From positions 831,001-895,000 of the forward strand of contig JANFNE010000017.1 of assembly GCA_024867545.1 (NCBI GenBank): DNA of 64,000 bases, given 5' to 3'. The translations under genes and the position numbers were made by a program. The notes beneath the pieces are model-generated. The model ran no database searches and had not been told where the DNA came from. It worked only from the letters and a program-made list of their open reading frames with translations. Origin of the DNA: Phytopythium helicoides (lineage: Eukaryota; Oomycota; Peronosporomycetes; Pythiales; Pythiaceae). Of this stretch, positions 21,296 to 35,470 are shown piece after piece; the stretch's first letter is position 1, and each line of letters opens with the position of its first letter.

Positions 21296-22718
21296 TTAGT
21301 TGCCCTTCTGGTCCTCGTCCATGGTGTCGGCGTTGTACGTGAAGCCCGGGAACTGGGCCTTGTCGCGCGCCGTGGCGCTCATGTTGGTCGTCACGACCGA
21401 GTCCACGGGCTTCTCCGACGTGAATTCAATGTCAAAGTTGCTCGTGTCCATGGAGCCGAGGCGGTTGGGCGGCTTGAACTCGGGCTGGACCTCGCGGCGC
21501 ATGACGGCCTCCCAGTCGATGCCCTTGAAGAACGGGTGCGACTTGATCTCCTCGGCGTCCGTCGGACCACTGCCGAGGCGGTCCGAGACCTTGCGCGTGA
21601 GCAGCCCGGTCAGCAGGTCCTTGGCCTCCGCCGACATGAAGGACGGGAAGCGCAGCGGCGCGTTGAGGATCTTGTCGTACATGCGCTGCATATTCTGGTC
21701 GTAGAAGGGCGGCAGACCCGTGAGCATCTCGTAGATGAGCGTACCGAGCGACCACCAATCGACGGCCTTGCCGTGGCCCTTGTTCTCGAGGATCTCTGGC
21801 GCGAGGTACTCGGGCGTACCGCAGAAGGTCTTGGTGCCGCCGACGGCGCCAGCGCCCGTGACGGCCTCCTTGGAGAGGCCAAAGTCGGTGAGCTTGATGT
21901 GTCCCTCGAGGTCAAGCAGGATGTTCTCGGGCTTGAGGTCGCGGTAGATGATGTCGTGGCGGTGCAGCTCCTGCAGCGCGAGGATGATCTCGGCGGCAAA
22001 CAGGCGCGCCTTCTGCTGCGAGAAGCGGCGGTCCTTCTTGAGCCAGAAGAAGAGCTCACCGCCGCCGCAGTAGTCCATGACGAGGTAGAGCTTCTCGGGC
22101 GTCTGGAAGGCGTACGTGAGCGTGGTGAGGTACGGGTGCTTGATGTTCTGCAGGATGCTGCGCTCCGTGCGCGTGTGCAGCAGCTGGTTGCGCTTGACGA
22201 GCGCGGCCTTGCGCAGCGTCTTCATGGCGTAGATAACCTTGGTGTCCTTCTTGCGCACCATCATGACCTTGCCGAAGGATCCCTTGCCGAGCACCTTGAG
22301 CAGGTCGAAGTCCTCCACGTTGACCTTGACCTGCGGGCGCGGGGCGGCGCCGACGTCCTCGATCGACATTTGCTCGATCTGGCTCACGTCGTCGTCCTCA
22401 ATGTCGGCTGCTCGTCGCGCAGGATCCACGCTCCATCAGTCCAAGCCCGCACGAGCAGCAAAATAATGCAAACAAAAAGAGAAACTCACACTCTGCCTCG
22501 TCGCCGCTGGAGGCCGGCGGCGCCTGCTGGCTCGCGGGCTTTTGCTGCTGCTGCGGCGCGCTCGGCGGGTAGCCCTGCGGCGGGTACGAGGGCGCGGCGG
22601 GCGCGCTGACGCCGGCGTCGCGGCCGCCGTTGGCGTGCGCGCCGAACTTGAAGCCGCGCGCGTCGCTCTTGATGGGCGGGCGCATGCTGCGGCCGCCCTT
22701 GGAGCCCTTGTTGCCCAT
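21296..22718 (-). CDS. AGC-family Ser/Thr protein kinase with N-myristoylation signal
   Basis: Two exons, 22490-22718 and 21296-22407, give 446 residues. The kinase domain has every key motif: LGKGSFGKV, catalytic Lys in YAMKTLRK, RDLKPENILL, DFGLSKEAV, activation loop TKTFCGTPEYLAPE and VDWWSLGTLIYEM. An AGC C-terminal extension follows with the turn region and the hydrophobic motif FPGFTY. The nearest families are S6K, AKT and SGK, which are activated by PDK1 (loop Thr) and TORC2 or TORC1. The first exon is unusual. It starts MGNKGSKGG, a good N-myristoylation signal with Gly2 and Ser6, followed by a Pro/Gln-rich linker. The kinase is therefore probably membrane-bound without a PH domain. 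Substrates are unknown. Confidence 0.93.
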
Positions 22719-22724
22719 ACTGAT

Positions 22725-22741
22725 AGAGAGAGAGAGAGAGA
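22725..22741. repeat. (AG)n microsatellite in the kinase leader
   Basis: About eight AG dinucleotides lie directly in front of the kinase start codon on the minus strand, probably within the transcript leader. Confidence 0.9.
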
Positions 22742-24793
22742 CGGCGGCGGGGGAGGAGGGAGAGCGCCGGGTGCCAGCGGCCGGGGAGGATCGGGGAATG
22801 AGCCGCCGCCCGCAAGCCGCGCCGAGGACGAGCGTTTCCCCCGCGGGGACCGATTTAGCTTGCGTAAAGTATAGTCCGACTATCGTCGTCTTGTCGCCAC
22901 GCGGCCGGACGACGGCGAACTTAGCGCACGTGGTCAAGATGTGGAGGATAGGTTCGCGTAGAAAGGACAACCACTCTTCGACGATACGAGAAGTGTATAG
23001 AGCCGCCGCGAGCGCGACCGACCTGCTCACGCATAGCTAAAACTGGTAGAAAAAGACCGACCGACCCGGTGAGAAGCTGGCGCGAGTGTACGGTTCAAGG
23101 CGAGAGAAAGGCCATATACAGTATTGTAGGTTCGCGCGTACTTACCATCGCCGGACGCCATGCCAAATTGCACCAAGCCAAGAAGAGAGGTGGATGGATT
23201 GATCGTTTCGATGCTCACACCATGTTTTCTCCGGACAGTTTGCAACCTTCGAGAGACTCGCTCCTGATTCTCGCCAGCCTTCTGGGTTGCCCTCTCCAGG
23301 TCATTTTTGGGTCGGCGGTTGGCCGCCACGCACGTCGGTCGTGCCCCCCACCTGGGACTGACGTGGCAGTCACTGTTTGCACCGCCCATCTAGCCGATCT
23401 TTGCGCAGTCGACTCTTCTAGTTGTTCAAGGACAACTTTCGCTCGCGTCTCGTGACGAAACGGTTGCTGCCGTTGTTGGAGCTGTAGTCTCGCATGACGC
23501 AGTCGGTTGTAGACGCAGTCGGCTGTAGACGCAGTCGTAGACTCTCACTTTGCGTGCTGGTGCTGTGCGCTCTTCCGAGAGCTCTTGGCTCCGGCCAGAA
23601 GGTTAGCATCATCTGCGTCTTTGGAGCCCAGCCGTACCACACACAACGGCTCACTTTGCACACTGTCCGTGGCGGTGCAAGCTATCAACCAAGGGATTTG
23701 CAGCGGTGACGCCTGATGGCTGCCACGTCCGCGCCGTCGATGGCTGCGTGGCTTCCCGTCCCATGGTCTTGCCGTGACGCCGCTGCGGGTCTGGTCTCGT
23801 GTTGCATAGCGCGGGGCGTCACGCATCGAGTAATTGGACTCCAAGCAGCCAGCCGCGGTCGGCGCGTCACCGGTTGAAGCGCGCGCCACGTGGGTGTCGT
23901 ACAGGAACCAAAGTCGCTGATCGACCGCTTCAACACGGCAAAAGGGAGGTGACGCATCCGAATTGCATGGCGTGCATGCAAATGGCAGGAAGGTAGACCC
24001 GACCCGAGGCGCATGGGTCGGAGAAGCGTGGCCAGTAGAAAACGAGTAGAGACCGGATACACTGTACAGCCACCGCCCGTGACACGCACGCGATAGTGGA
24101 GCGCAGCTGGTGCGCCACCAGATTCCTGCACAGTGGATCCCTCCCTATGGTTTTGAGTTGGCTCCAGCCAGCCATTCACCTCCGCACGAGCCATCGGACG
24201 GTGCACCACCACTACCGCCGCCGCCGCCACACCCACGGTCTCTTCATGAAGAAGCCGTGAATCTTTCGATTGCTGGCGGAACGAGCGGCGCTGGTTGGTC
24301 CGATGGAAGGATGGAAGGTGGTGGTCGTGGCGTGCGATCATCATGGTGGCGATGGTGATGACACGCTTCATGGGGCGCCACGTCCTCGATGTCACCTCTT
24401 GAACCCTACCGTTGCTTGTCGCTCAAGTATCGATTACGAAATCGACTATATGCACTTGTATCCAGAGATCCGGAGCGAGCAACTTAGCCAGGGAGAAACT
24501 GCGCCATTTCCGTCGGTGGCAGCAAAAGTGCCTCGACGTGTGGCAGCAGCCTCGCACCCCCCAGAGGAGACGGCTGGTTGAATTTCCAAGCACACAAAGC
24601 GGGAGAAAGAACCGAGGTGGTGGCCGCCTCCCCCCTTGCGCCCGCGTGGATCCCGCGCGCCAGCGACTCGAGCACTCGCGCAGCCGCAGCGCAGGCGACG
24701 GCAGCCCGGCGCCTCTCCTGCCGCGCGCCGTCTTATCCCGCGCGCGTAGCTCTTGGCGACGTACGGTACGCTCCGCCGGCCAGTGGTGAGAAA
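22742..24793. other. Long intergenic region, no gene seen
   Basis: Two kilobases between the divergent kinase and bZIP genes. Several short frames exist on both strands, but none has a recognisable domain, a signal peptide or repeat-protein character. The region contains the minisatellite at 23496-23543. It is long for this compact genome and may hold extended control sequence or a non-coding transcript. Confidence 0.45.
23496..23543. repeat. 16-bp minisatellite, nearly three units
   Basis: The unit GACGCAGTCGGTTGTA is followed by GACGCAGTCGGCTGTA and then a shortened third unit GACGCAGTCGTA. It lies in the intergenic region between the kinase and bZIP genes. Confidence 0.85.
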
Positions 24794-26346
24794 ATGAAGG
24801 ACGGGGCCATGCCCGCGACGCCCACGCTCACGGCGCACGCGCACACGGTGCACGCGCCCGCGGGCGACCTGGGCGCGCCTGACGCGGCCGAGATGGAGCT
24901 CATGGGGGCGGCTAACCGCGACATGTTCTCGTGGCTGCTGTTCAACTCGGAGAACATGACGGCGCCAGCGCTCGGAGACCACACAGCGCACCTGCACGCG
25001 CACCACGCGCACGTACCGCACGAGGCGCTGGCCGGCGCGCTCGACGACCCCTTCCGCATGCTGCCGCCCTCGGACGTCAGCCTGCCGCTCGGGCTCCACT
25101 CGTCGTCGGCGCCGCTGCTCCAGACCGGCCCGCTGACGGTCTCGCTCCCGGCGGGCGTCGCGAACGCGGCCGACCCCACAGGGCCTCCCGCCTTCCACTG
25201 CCAGCGCCACAACCGCGGGTCAACGCCGAGGGAAGAAGCGCCCCGCCGATGACGCGACGTCGCCGCATGCCAGCAGCACGGCCGGTACGCCCACGACGAC
25301 GACGACCACTGCTCCCGTCAAGGCGGCCAAGGGCATGTCGGCGACACAGGAAGGACTGCTTCGCCACCTTGAGAGTGCCAACAACGCGCTCGTACAGAAG
25401 CGTCAGGCGATCGCGAACGCGCAAGCCAATAACATTGTGCCCAAGTCGGAGAAATCGGGCAGCAGCGGCAGCGAAAGCCCATCGAGCCTACAGCGCAAGC
25501 AGAAGCTCGAGCGTAACCGCGAATCTGCACGTGAGTGCCGCCGCCGCAAACGCGAACACATCTCGGCGTCGAGGAGCGCTGCCGACAGCTCGAGCGCGAG
25601 AACATGGAGCTGCGCGGCCAGCTAAAAGGCTGGCAAGGAGGCCATGCGGCAGGAAGAGAAGGAGAAGAACCGCGTGTGCGAGGAGCTCGAGCAAATGATC
25701 CAGCGCGGCGCGTCCGAGAAGGAGCTGGCCGAGAAGATCGACAACTTCAAGGAACAGTACTCGGACTACGGACACGGACGCCGCTCGGCGCTCAACTACC
25801 ACCTGCACCAGATCGAGCGGCTGCTGCTGCCGACCCAGGTGACCAAAATGTGCATCTGGGCCCTACGGCAGGATGACAGCTTCTGGCAGGACGAGGAAGA
25901 CGAGACGAGCCTCCCGGTCATCCTTGCCAAGGAACTCGGGCTGACCGAGGAGCAAAAGAAGAAGATCCAGCAGCAGCGGTGCGTTCATACCTTTACTGTA
26001 GTCGTCTGTGTTGACCATAGCTAAACATACCTGGTTGGCTTCAGGGGATCAATTTCTATCATTTGCGAGAACCTCAAGAGCGCGCTCGGACTCCTGAACG
26101 AGCTCAAGACGGAAGTCACCAACAAAAATTCCACGCTCGACCTCGAGATGGACAAGCTCCAGAACATTCTGACGCCCACACAGCGTGCCAAGGTGGGTGT
26201 TTGTTGCGGAATTTCGAGGATGGGTGTCTCGATCTAATGTTCTTTTATCATGATTGTGATGTCGATGGACGCAGTTTATTGTGTGGGTGACCAACAACCA
26301 GGCATGCATGCACCTCCTGAACAAGCTGTGGCGAAGCGTCTTATAG
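24794..26346 (+). CDS. bZIP transcription factor with C-terminal TGA/DOG1-like region; frame interrupted three times
   Basis: Exons are 24794-25978, 26045-26192 and 26275-26346. The N-terminal 120 residues are His/Ala/Pro-rich. The basic region (ERNRESARECRRRKREH) keeps the canonical Asn, unlike the Cys seen in some oomycete bZIPs, and a leucine zipper with VEERCRQLERENMELRGQL follows. The rest (LNYHLHQIERLLLPTQVTKM and later segments) resembles the C-terminal domain of plant TGA factors. Exon 1 cannot be read in one frame. It has a +1 change between 25139 and 25235 (possibly a short intron), a -1 change near 25561-25565 and a +1 change in the A-run 25624-25627. The sequence on both sides is well conserved, so base-calling errors are more likely than a dead gene. 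Confidence 0.75.
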
Positions 26347-26646
26347 GCGCGGTCGCCTCACTTTTCGGTCTCTATGGATCAAACGACAACGTCGCGCCTA
26401 TTGTTCATGGACACCCCCGTCTCTCACCAACGAGGCGGGTCGAAATGGCAACGACGCAGCTGTAGGAACTCTTCGAGGCAAGTGAAGAAGGCAGAGGTCG
26501 CCTCGCTACCCTTCGCGTTTATGGATAGAAACAAGTGTGTATCTGGAATTGCATGCGTTTTAGGTGTTCTGAATGTTTCTAGCCGCCTCCTCGTGGTGTG
26601 GTGTTTGGTGCTCCGCGAGCACTTCGTAGTGTCCCCTGGTGTTCCC
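26347..26646. other. Intergenic, convergent 3' ends
   Basis: A 300-bp spacer between the convergent bZIP and capping-enzyme genes. No gene or RNA feature is seen. Confidence 0.45.
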
Positions 26647-28825
26647 TCATTCGTCTGATCGACCAATTACCGGTGCTGCTGCTCGAGGCAGCGATCGGCG
26701 CATGCGCTTCATGTGCTCGTTCCACTGATCCCCGCCGTTGCGGTTCGTCAGTCTGTACTGGAGCTCCTCTTCTGAGATCGCCTCAGCCATATTGACAAGA
26801 GATCCGAGCACGGTGCGGATATAGTTGGCGCAGTCCTTGTCTGGACGCGCACACTTGTAGTTCCAAAGACCTTTGTCAGCGTTGAACGCGAACTCAAGAA
26901 CGGCGGTACGGCTCGGTGTGCGAGACACTAGCTTCTGCACGACCGGGATATCCTTCGGGTCGAGCGTCACGACCGAGTCAAGTTCAATGTGCGTGTTGCG
27001 TGGACCGCCGCACGAAAGTCGGATGTTGCCAGAGTCGTCCAGCACCACCAAAAAATCGATCGTGATCAGGTCCGAGTATTTCCACTTGAGGTAGTCCTTG
27101 TGCGTGTTCGCCACGTACGGCGTATTGGGGCAAAACACAATGCCGTCCGTGAAGTGCTCACAGTGCTGATCGCTGTAAATCCGCGCAAGGCTGTGATCGC
27201 GCTTGGTCACGCGCTTGATTTGGCGAAAACATCCGAAATCTGGCGAACGGGAAGCCACTTCTTTCGCAAGATGCGCAAGATTGCGTCACTCGGGATGTTG
27301 TGCTCTCGAATCCCTGCCGCATATGGAGCGCTGCATCATGCCATTTGTGAGAAAGTGAGTTAACGTACAACGCAGTAAAAAAAAAAAAGCAGCGTACTTG
27401 TCCGAGAGGAAGTCGACCAAGATCTTGAGCCGCTCCGTGAACGGCTTGTCGACATGTGAATCACTTGCAGAAGGACCAGTCGCGATGATGTCAAACGCGA
27501 TGAACACATATCGTTTGTCACGCTGTCGGAACTGCATTCGACGACAACATAATTGGTTAGATCAGCAACTGACCATCATGCCACGCGCAAAAGCAACTTA
27601 CTACAAGCTCTCCATCGAGCACTGTTCCCTCAGGGAGCACCATGTTGAGCAGGTTCATCCCAGGCGCCGTGAACGGCATGTTCGACCGATCGATGAGAGC
27701 CGATGTGCCGCCCGCAACGACGAGGAAGTACCGCACTCCGTCCGTCTTTTCTGATACAAAGTACTCTCCCGATTGCACGCGCGGAATGTCGGCACGAGCA
27801 AACCCGACAGGCATGGTTCCGCCAAACTTGCCGCGCGACCCGACACGTGCCTGGTAAGCATTTTGGATTTCGGTAGCCCCTGCAAAGTCCCACGAGTGCT
27901 TGAATGCCTGACCGGCGTTGGGCATAAAGTACTTGGCCATCTTCCACAGGTGCGAGGCTGTCACGACTGCCGACTTCCAGCTCGCGCCATTATCGTCCGG
28001 CTGCTTGAGCCAGTCCTGCACGACCGTCTCGACCAGCTCAACCTCAACCTCATAGACCTTCTTGTTGGAGTGCTCATCCAACACTTTCGTGAGGTCGACT
28101 CGTAGGTCCTGTCCGACGGCCGAGCGCCTGTCGCGGTGACGGATGGTCTCCGCCGCGGGCAGCTCGCTCATGTCTCCTTCGAGTGGACGCATGGGGAATT
28201 CGCATGAGACCGAGATGCGGCAGTCGTACTGGCACTGCGGCAGGAAGATGTCAATATTGCCGAGGCGCTGCTTGACCTGCACCTGCGGGTTGCCGCGCAG
28301 TCCCGAGGTCGGGTCGACGTCCTCGATGACGCGCTTGGACTGCGGTAGGCTGTGCACGACCTGCTTCTCCGTGTGCTGTGCGTATGCGTCGCTCTTGAGC
28401 AGGTAGTCGACACCGCGCGCGAACATAGGGTACTCTAGCTCACTGACGCCGGGCACGAAGCGCGCGCCCATGCCCTTCATCTGATCTTCCGTGAGCACGA
28501 CGGCGGCGTCCACGCCGTCCTGCGATGGCCGGCAGCGCGCGTCCTGCAGCGTGGACGTGATGCGCCCGAAGCGCAGCTCGACCTCCACCATGGCGCCGAA
28601 GCCCTTCTCGTCGATCTGCGCGCGCAGGTCCTGCAGGAACTGCGCGATGGCCGCGTCGGGCGCCGCCGCCGTCTCGTCCACCGAGATGGCCTGCCCGCGG
28701 CCCGCAGACAGCGTGGCCGCCTGCGCCTCGGCCTTGCGCGCCGACAGCGCCGACTCGTTGGTGCGCGACAGCGACGTCAGCATGCTGTCCAGGATGTTGG
28801 CGCGCGGCCGCTTGGCGCCGCTCAT
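26647..28825 (-). CDS. mRNA capping enzyme: RNA triphosphatase (TTM type) fused to guanylyltransferase
   Basis: Exons are 27602-28825, 27398-27531 and 26647-27330, about 680 residues. Residues about 55-285 form a tunnel-type (Cet1-like) RNA triphosphatase, with glutamate strand EVELRFG (E81, E83) and YEVEVELVE (E259, E261, E263). Residues about 300-660 are the guanylyltransferase, with catalytic Lys360 in EKTDGVRY, then LDGELV, DGIVF and the OB-fold WKY region. The enzyme removes the 5' gamma phosphate of nascent mRNA and adds GMP. Plants and animals use a cysteine-phosphatase type instead. One base appears missing near 27219-27221 (a T-run), which shifts the frame in exon 3. A 50-nt intron is a weaker alternative. 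With the base, the total length is in frame. Confidence 0.9.
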
Positions 28826-29195
28826 GCTGCTCGGCGAGACAGGCGGTTGCCGCTTTGGCTGCGGCTTTGGCTGTGAGCGCAAAGAGGCTCCAAGGGGGAG
28901 CCGTACAGCGCGCGCAGGAGCTATAGGGACGTGAGGACTGGGCAAGCGCATATGCGAGAGGAGAGGTTCAACTGGGTCAAGTTGGTGTTGGTGACGTGGA
29001 GGCTGGGAAGAAGCGAATCTACTAGCTCTGATCAACGCGATCGACCAATTCCTATTCTGCTGCGGGAGGCGTGTAGTCATGCTGTAGACAGTGTGCTGTT
29101 TTCGTACCTGCTGCATGGATTTAAGTCCTCCCACTGGAGCATTGAGTCGCTCGGTCTCCGTGCATCGCTCCCTACTCCTCAGCATGCCGCCGCAA
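28826..29195. other. Intergenic, promoter region of the capping enzyme
   Basis: About 370 bp between the tandem minus-strand genes. No gene is seen; it should contain the promoter of the capping enzyme. Confidence 0.45.
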
Positions 29196-29818
29196 TTAGT
29201 AAGCTTCCTCGTAGCGACACAACTGGCGTAGGACCCAGAGCGAGCGCGAAATCTGCTCGCGCGTGAACAGGTCCGGTCGGGTGTACATGCAGCGAAAGAG
29301 CTCAGCGCAGTAGTCGCGGATGCCGCCCACGACAGTCCGCGTCCAGCGGCTTGGGGATGCAGCGGTAGCCCTCCACCAGCAACTTGAGCTTGTCTGTGAG
29401 CCATTCGGGGTGGTGGCCGTCGTGGTAACCAGCGTTGACAGCGAGCGTGGATGACCAGTTGGAGTCGAACAGCGCCGCTCGCACGCGTGCCTTCGCTCTC
29501 CAACAACATGTTGAGCGCCACGTAGCCGTTGATGACGCTCTCGACGAAGCCCCTGCACCCGCCAGCGCCGTAGAGCGCAATGCGGTCCTCGTAGTAGCTC
29601 TCCCAGGTCCCCACGTCGTACTTCTCCTTCTCCTCCCTCGAGCGTTGGTCGGTAGCTGCGAATTCCTCCACGGCCGCCGCTAGCACCGCCGCCAGGTGCT
29701 CCGCCTTCTTCCTGAACGCCTCGGCCTCGTCTGGCTGCGGCTTGCGTCCGTGCGGCGGTGGAGCAGGGATCGCCGCGGCAAGCGACGCCCACGGCAGCTT
29801 GTGCGCCAGGTGTGCCAT
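29196..29818 (-). pseudogene. Member B of the MAHL-HKLPW family, two frame changes
   Basis: The sequence is a diverged copy of the intact 214-residue protein at 35471. It starts MAHLAHKLPWASL and shares EEFAATD, GYVALNMLLE, GHHPEWLTDKLK, CIPKPLDA and YCAELFRCMYTRPDLFTRE. To follow the family alignment the reader must change frame twice, each time skipping one base, near 29481-29490 and 29332-29342. The family is unknown to me and has no catalytic motif that I can name. This copy may be a true pseudogene or carry two sequencing errors. It lies 68 bp from the divergent CFAP20 gene. Confidence 0.6.
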
Positions 29819-29886
29819 CTTGGGCTCCTGTCCAACAATAGCGCTGCAACCGGAGTTTTCGACGGGATCAACCCAACTCGAGGCGG

Positions 29887-30597
29887 ATGTTCGCCCAGAC
29901 GTTCCAGCCGGGGCTCGTCTCGCTGCTCTACAGCGTCGGGTGCGTCTCCGTCTCCGCCTTCCGGCTGCTCCATGCCCGCTGACTCGACCGCCGCAGCCCG
30001 CGGCCGCTGCAGCTGTGCGAGAGACGAGAGGAGGCACGCGGCAGCGTGCGCCGCGTGCTGGACGAGCACGTGCAGTCGGCCGTGGTGGAGCTGCGCGCCG
30101 CCAACGCCGCGCGCACGTGGCTGCGCTTCCCACCGGGCGCGCGCGACTTTGACGACCAGGGCGGCGCCGAGCTGCAGCTGCGCCTGCGCTTCCTGGCGCT
30201 CGTGCTCAAGCCGCTCGGCCCCGACGTGGCGCTCGAGGTGCAGCTGCGCGACGCCCGCGGACGCCGCCGCCGCCTGCGCGCGGCCACCTGGACGCGCCGT
30301 GCGCTCGTGCGCGACGAGCTGGCGCGACTGCCGCTACGGCTCGACGACGGCTGGAACCTCGTGCAGCTCGACCTGCCGGCGCTGCTGCGTCGAGCCTACG
30401 GCACCGACGCTCGCTTCGCGCACACCATCAGCGTGCAGCTGCACGCGAGCTGCCGCGTGCGCCGCATCTTCTTCTCCGAGACGCCCGCGGGGAGAGAGCA
30501 GGACTTGCCCGCAGAGTTCAGGCTGTTCAAGCGCCTTACCAAGCAGCAGGCCGCCGCGATGAAGCAGGCTGGCCGCCAGGCAGAGCAGGAACGATGA
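29887..30597 (+). CDS. CFAP20: CFAP20 (BUG22), ciliary inner-junction protein
   Basis: Exon 1 (29887-29939) encodes MFAQTFQPGLVSLLYSVG and exon 2 (29997-30597) the rest, 217 residues in frame (human protein 193). Conserved blocks are PLQLCERR, RRRLRAATW, LPLRLDDGWNLVQLDLPALLRRAYGT and LHASCRVRRIFFSE, then LPAEFRLFKRL. CFAP20 sits at the inner junction of axonemal doublet microtubules and is needed for ciliary and flagellar beating. Its presence fits an oomycete with motile zoospores. The GC content and Arg content are high, but the fold motifs are intact. It is divergent from the family-B copy and convergent with the UGPase-PGM gene. Confidence 0.92.
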
Positions 30598-30762
30598 GCG
30601 AGCGCAGCTCAACATGTCAGTGTGCAAGATGTGATATTTGTCGTGTTGTGGTGCTTTCGCTACTCGAATGCAAACGCCCGCCTGCGTCTGCGGGCGCGGG
30701 TCAAACTACACAGTGAGGGGGAGGGCGGCCATGCGGACCGGTCGAACTACTCGACCGACCGC

Positions 30763-34113
<3,351 letters not shown>

Positions 34114-35282
34114 GGTGGCTCCGCAGGCTGCTGGCGACCGGTCGAGGGGGGCGGGGCGACTTGGATTGTGGCAACGAGCGCGCCTGGGAGGGGGAGGGAG
34201 GCGGACGGAGGAGCGGACGGCGGCGGACGCCAGCGGACCGTCCGCTTGGATCTTGTTTGCGACAAGGCGCAGCACCGCTGGCGGGGCCTGGCTATGCGCG
34301 TCATCACTTGCGGTTTGTAGCGAGAGGGACCCGGGCGTCACCCACGGTAGTTATCAGCCGTACCCTCTTGCGTACTCTATACTTGCTGCAGAGAAAACCC
34401 ACCCATCCGAAAGGAGCCGCGCCGAGCCGCGGGACCTGCATGCGCCGCTGCGTGGGCGCCTCCGCTGCTTGGGGGGCTCCCTGCTCATGCGCTGCTGCTC
34501 CACGCCGAGGCGCTCCGAGCTCGCGGCGGGCCAACGTGCGCGGGGGACCTCGCAAGGCGTCCCACCGTCCAAGCAGAAGCCGGACATGGATACCTCCGAT
34601 CGGATTGGAGAGGGAAGCCACTCGAATCTTTGAGCCGCTAGGGCTCGGGAGGACCGCCACGTACGTAGACGCGGACGGATCAGGTGCGAGGAATGGAAGC
34701 TGCCGCGCCACTGGATTGCTTGGCCCCGCGTGGCGCTCCTGGCGCTCATTGCTCAAGTGTCGCGGCTCCGAGGGCTCTGAGGGCAGCGAGCGAGTGGTCT
34801 GCGTGCGTCTGCGGGGCGAGCCGGTGGATTTCTGCTGCTGCACGCGTGCGACTCTGGAGCTCGACTAGAAAACGCGAGGAGCTGCTCGCTGCTCATCCGC
34901 TGCGCATCCAAACTTTCAGCAGCGTCAGACGGACGGGCGCGGTGTCGTCAATGGCGGCCGAGGCGTCTCGGCACTCCGCTCGGTCGATCGATCGCCTCGG
35001 TGGGCAGGCGACCCGATGCAACGTCAAGGGCAGTTCAAGTGCGTGGCCACTGACCACCGGTCAGCGAGCTTGCTGACGTGGTCGACCGTCGGCTCCTCAC
35101 GAGAATCTTCCTTCCTCGACCAAAAGATCGCGAGCCTTTCGGCCTTTCGAAGGTACCAGTGGAGATGCAGTCCAGAGCTTCGCGCCATCTCCTGTGCGAG
35201 GCGGGCCCTTTTGAGGTGTTGCTGCTGCAAGGCGTGCGTCTTAGAGCCCAGTCCAGCATTGCAAAAACGTCCAACGCTTTGC
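34114..35282. other. Intergenic, no gene seen
   Basis: About 1.2 kb of GC-rich sequence between divergent genes. The frames present are Arg/Ser-rich and lack domains. It should contain the promoter of the UGPase-PGM gene. Confidence 0.45.
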
Positions 35283-35415
35283 TGAATGACCGAGATCTTG
35301 CTGCGTCAGCAAGATGCTAGATGGGCTTGATGTGAACCCACGAGACCAGCACTCACTCCAACAGCATGGGCACACACCTTTGCCAATCCTGCCGCGTGAA
35401 GATCTCGGTCATTCA
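35283..35415. repeat. 17-bp inverted repeat with inner hairpin before family-A gene
   Basis: TGAATGACCGAGATCTT at 35283-35299 recurs in reverse complement at 35399-35415, about 100 bp apart. Within the left arm begins a second perfect hairpin, ATCTTGCTG-CGT-CAGCAAGAT (35296-35316). The right arm overlaps the putative initiator of the downstream gene. Confidence 0.8.
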
Positions 35416-35427
35416 ACAACTTTCCCA
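35409..35427 (+). promoter_or_regulatory. Inr+FPR-like core promoter of family-A gene
   Basis: TCATTCAACAACTTTCCC has the oomycete initiator CATT core followed by an AACTTTCC flanking element, 45-62 bp before the ATG at 35471. Confidence 0.55.
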
Positions 35428-35470
35428 GTCCCCACCAGTCCTTCCCAGCGCAGAATTCCAAGCGGCGAGA

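Noticed and set aside
21029..22609. 526-codon plus-strand open frame
   Set aside because: Antisense to the AGC kinase, whose motifs are perfect on the minus strand.
27170..27240. Fourth intron in the capping enzyme (about 50 nt)
   Set aside because: Possible GT-AG sites exist, but the sequence inside encodes conserved-looking protein, so a missing base is the better explanation.
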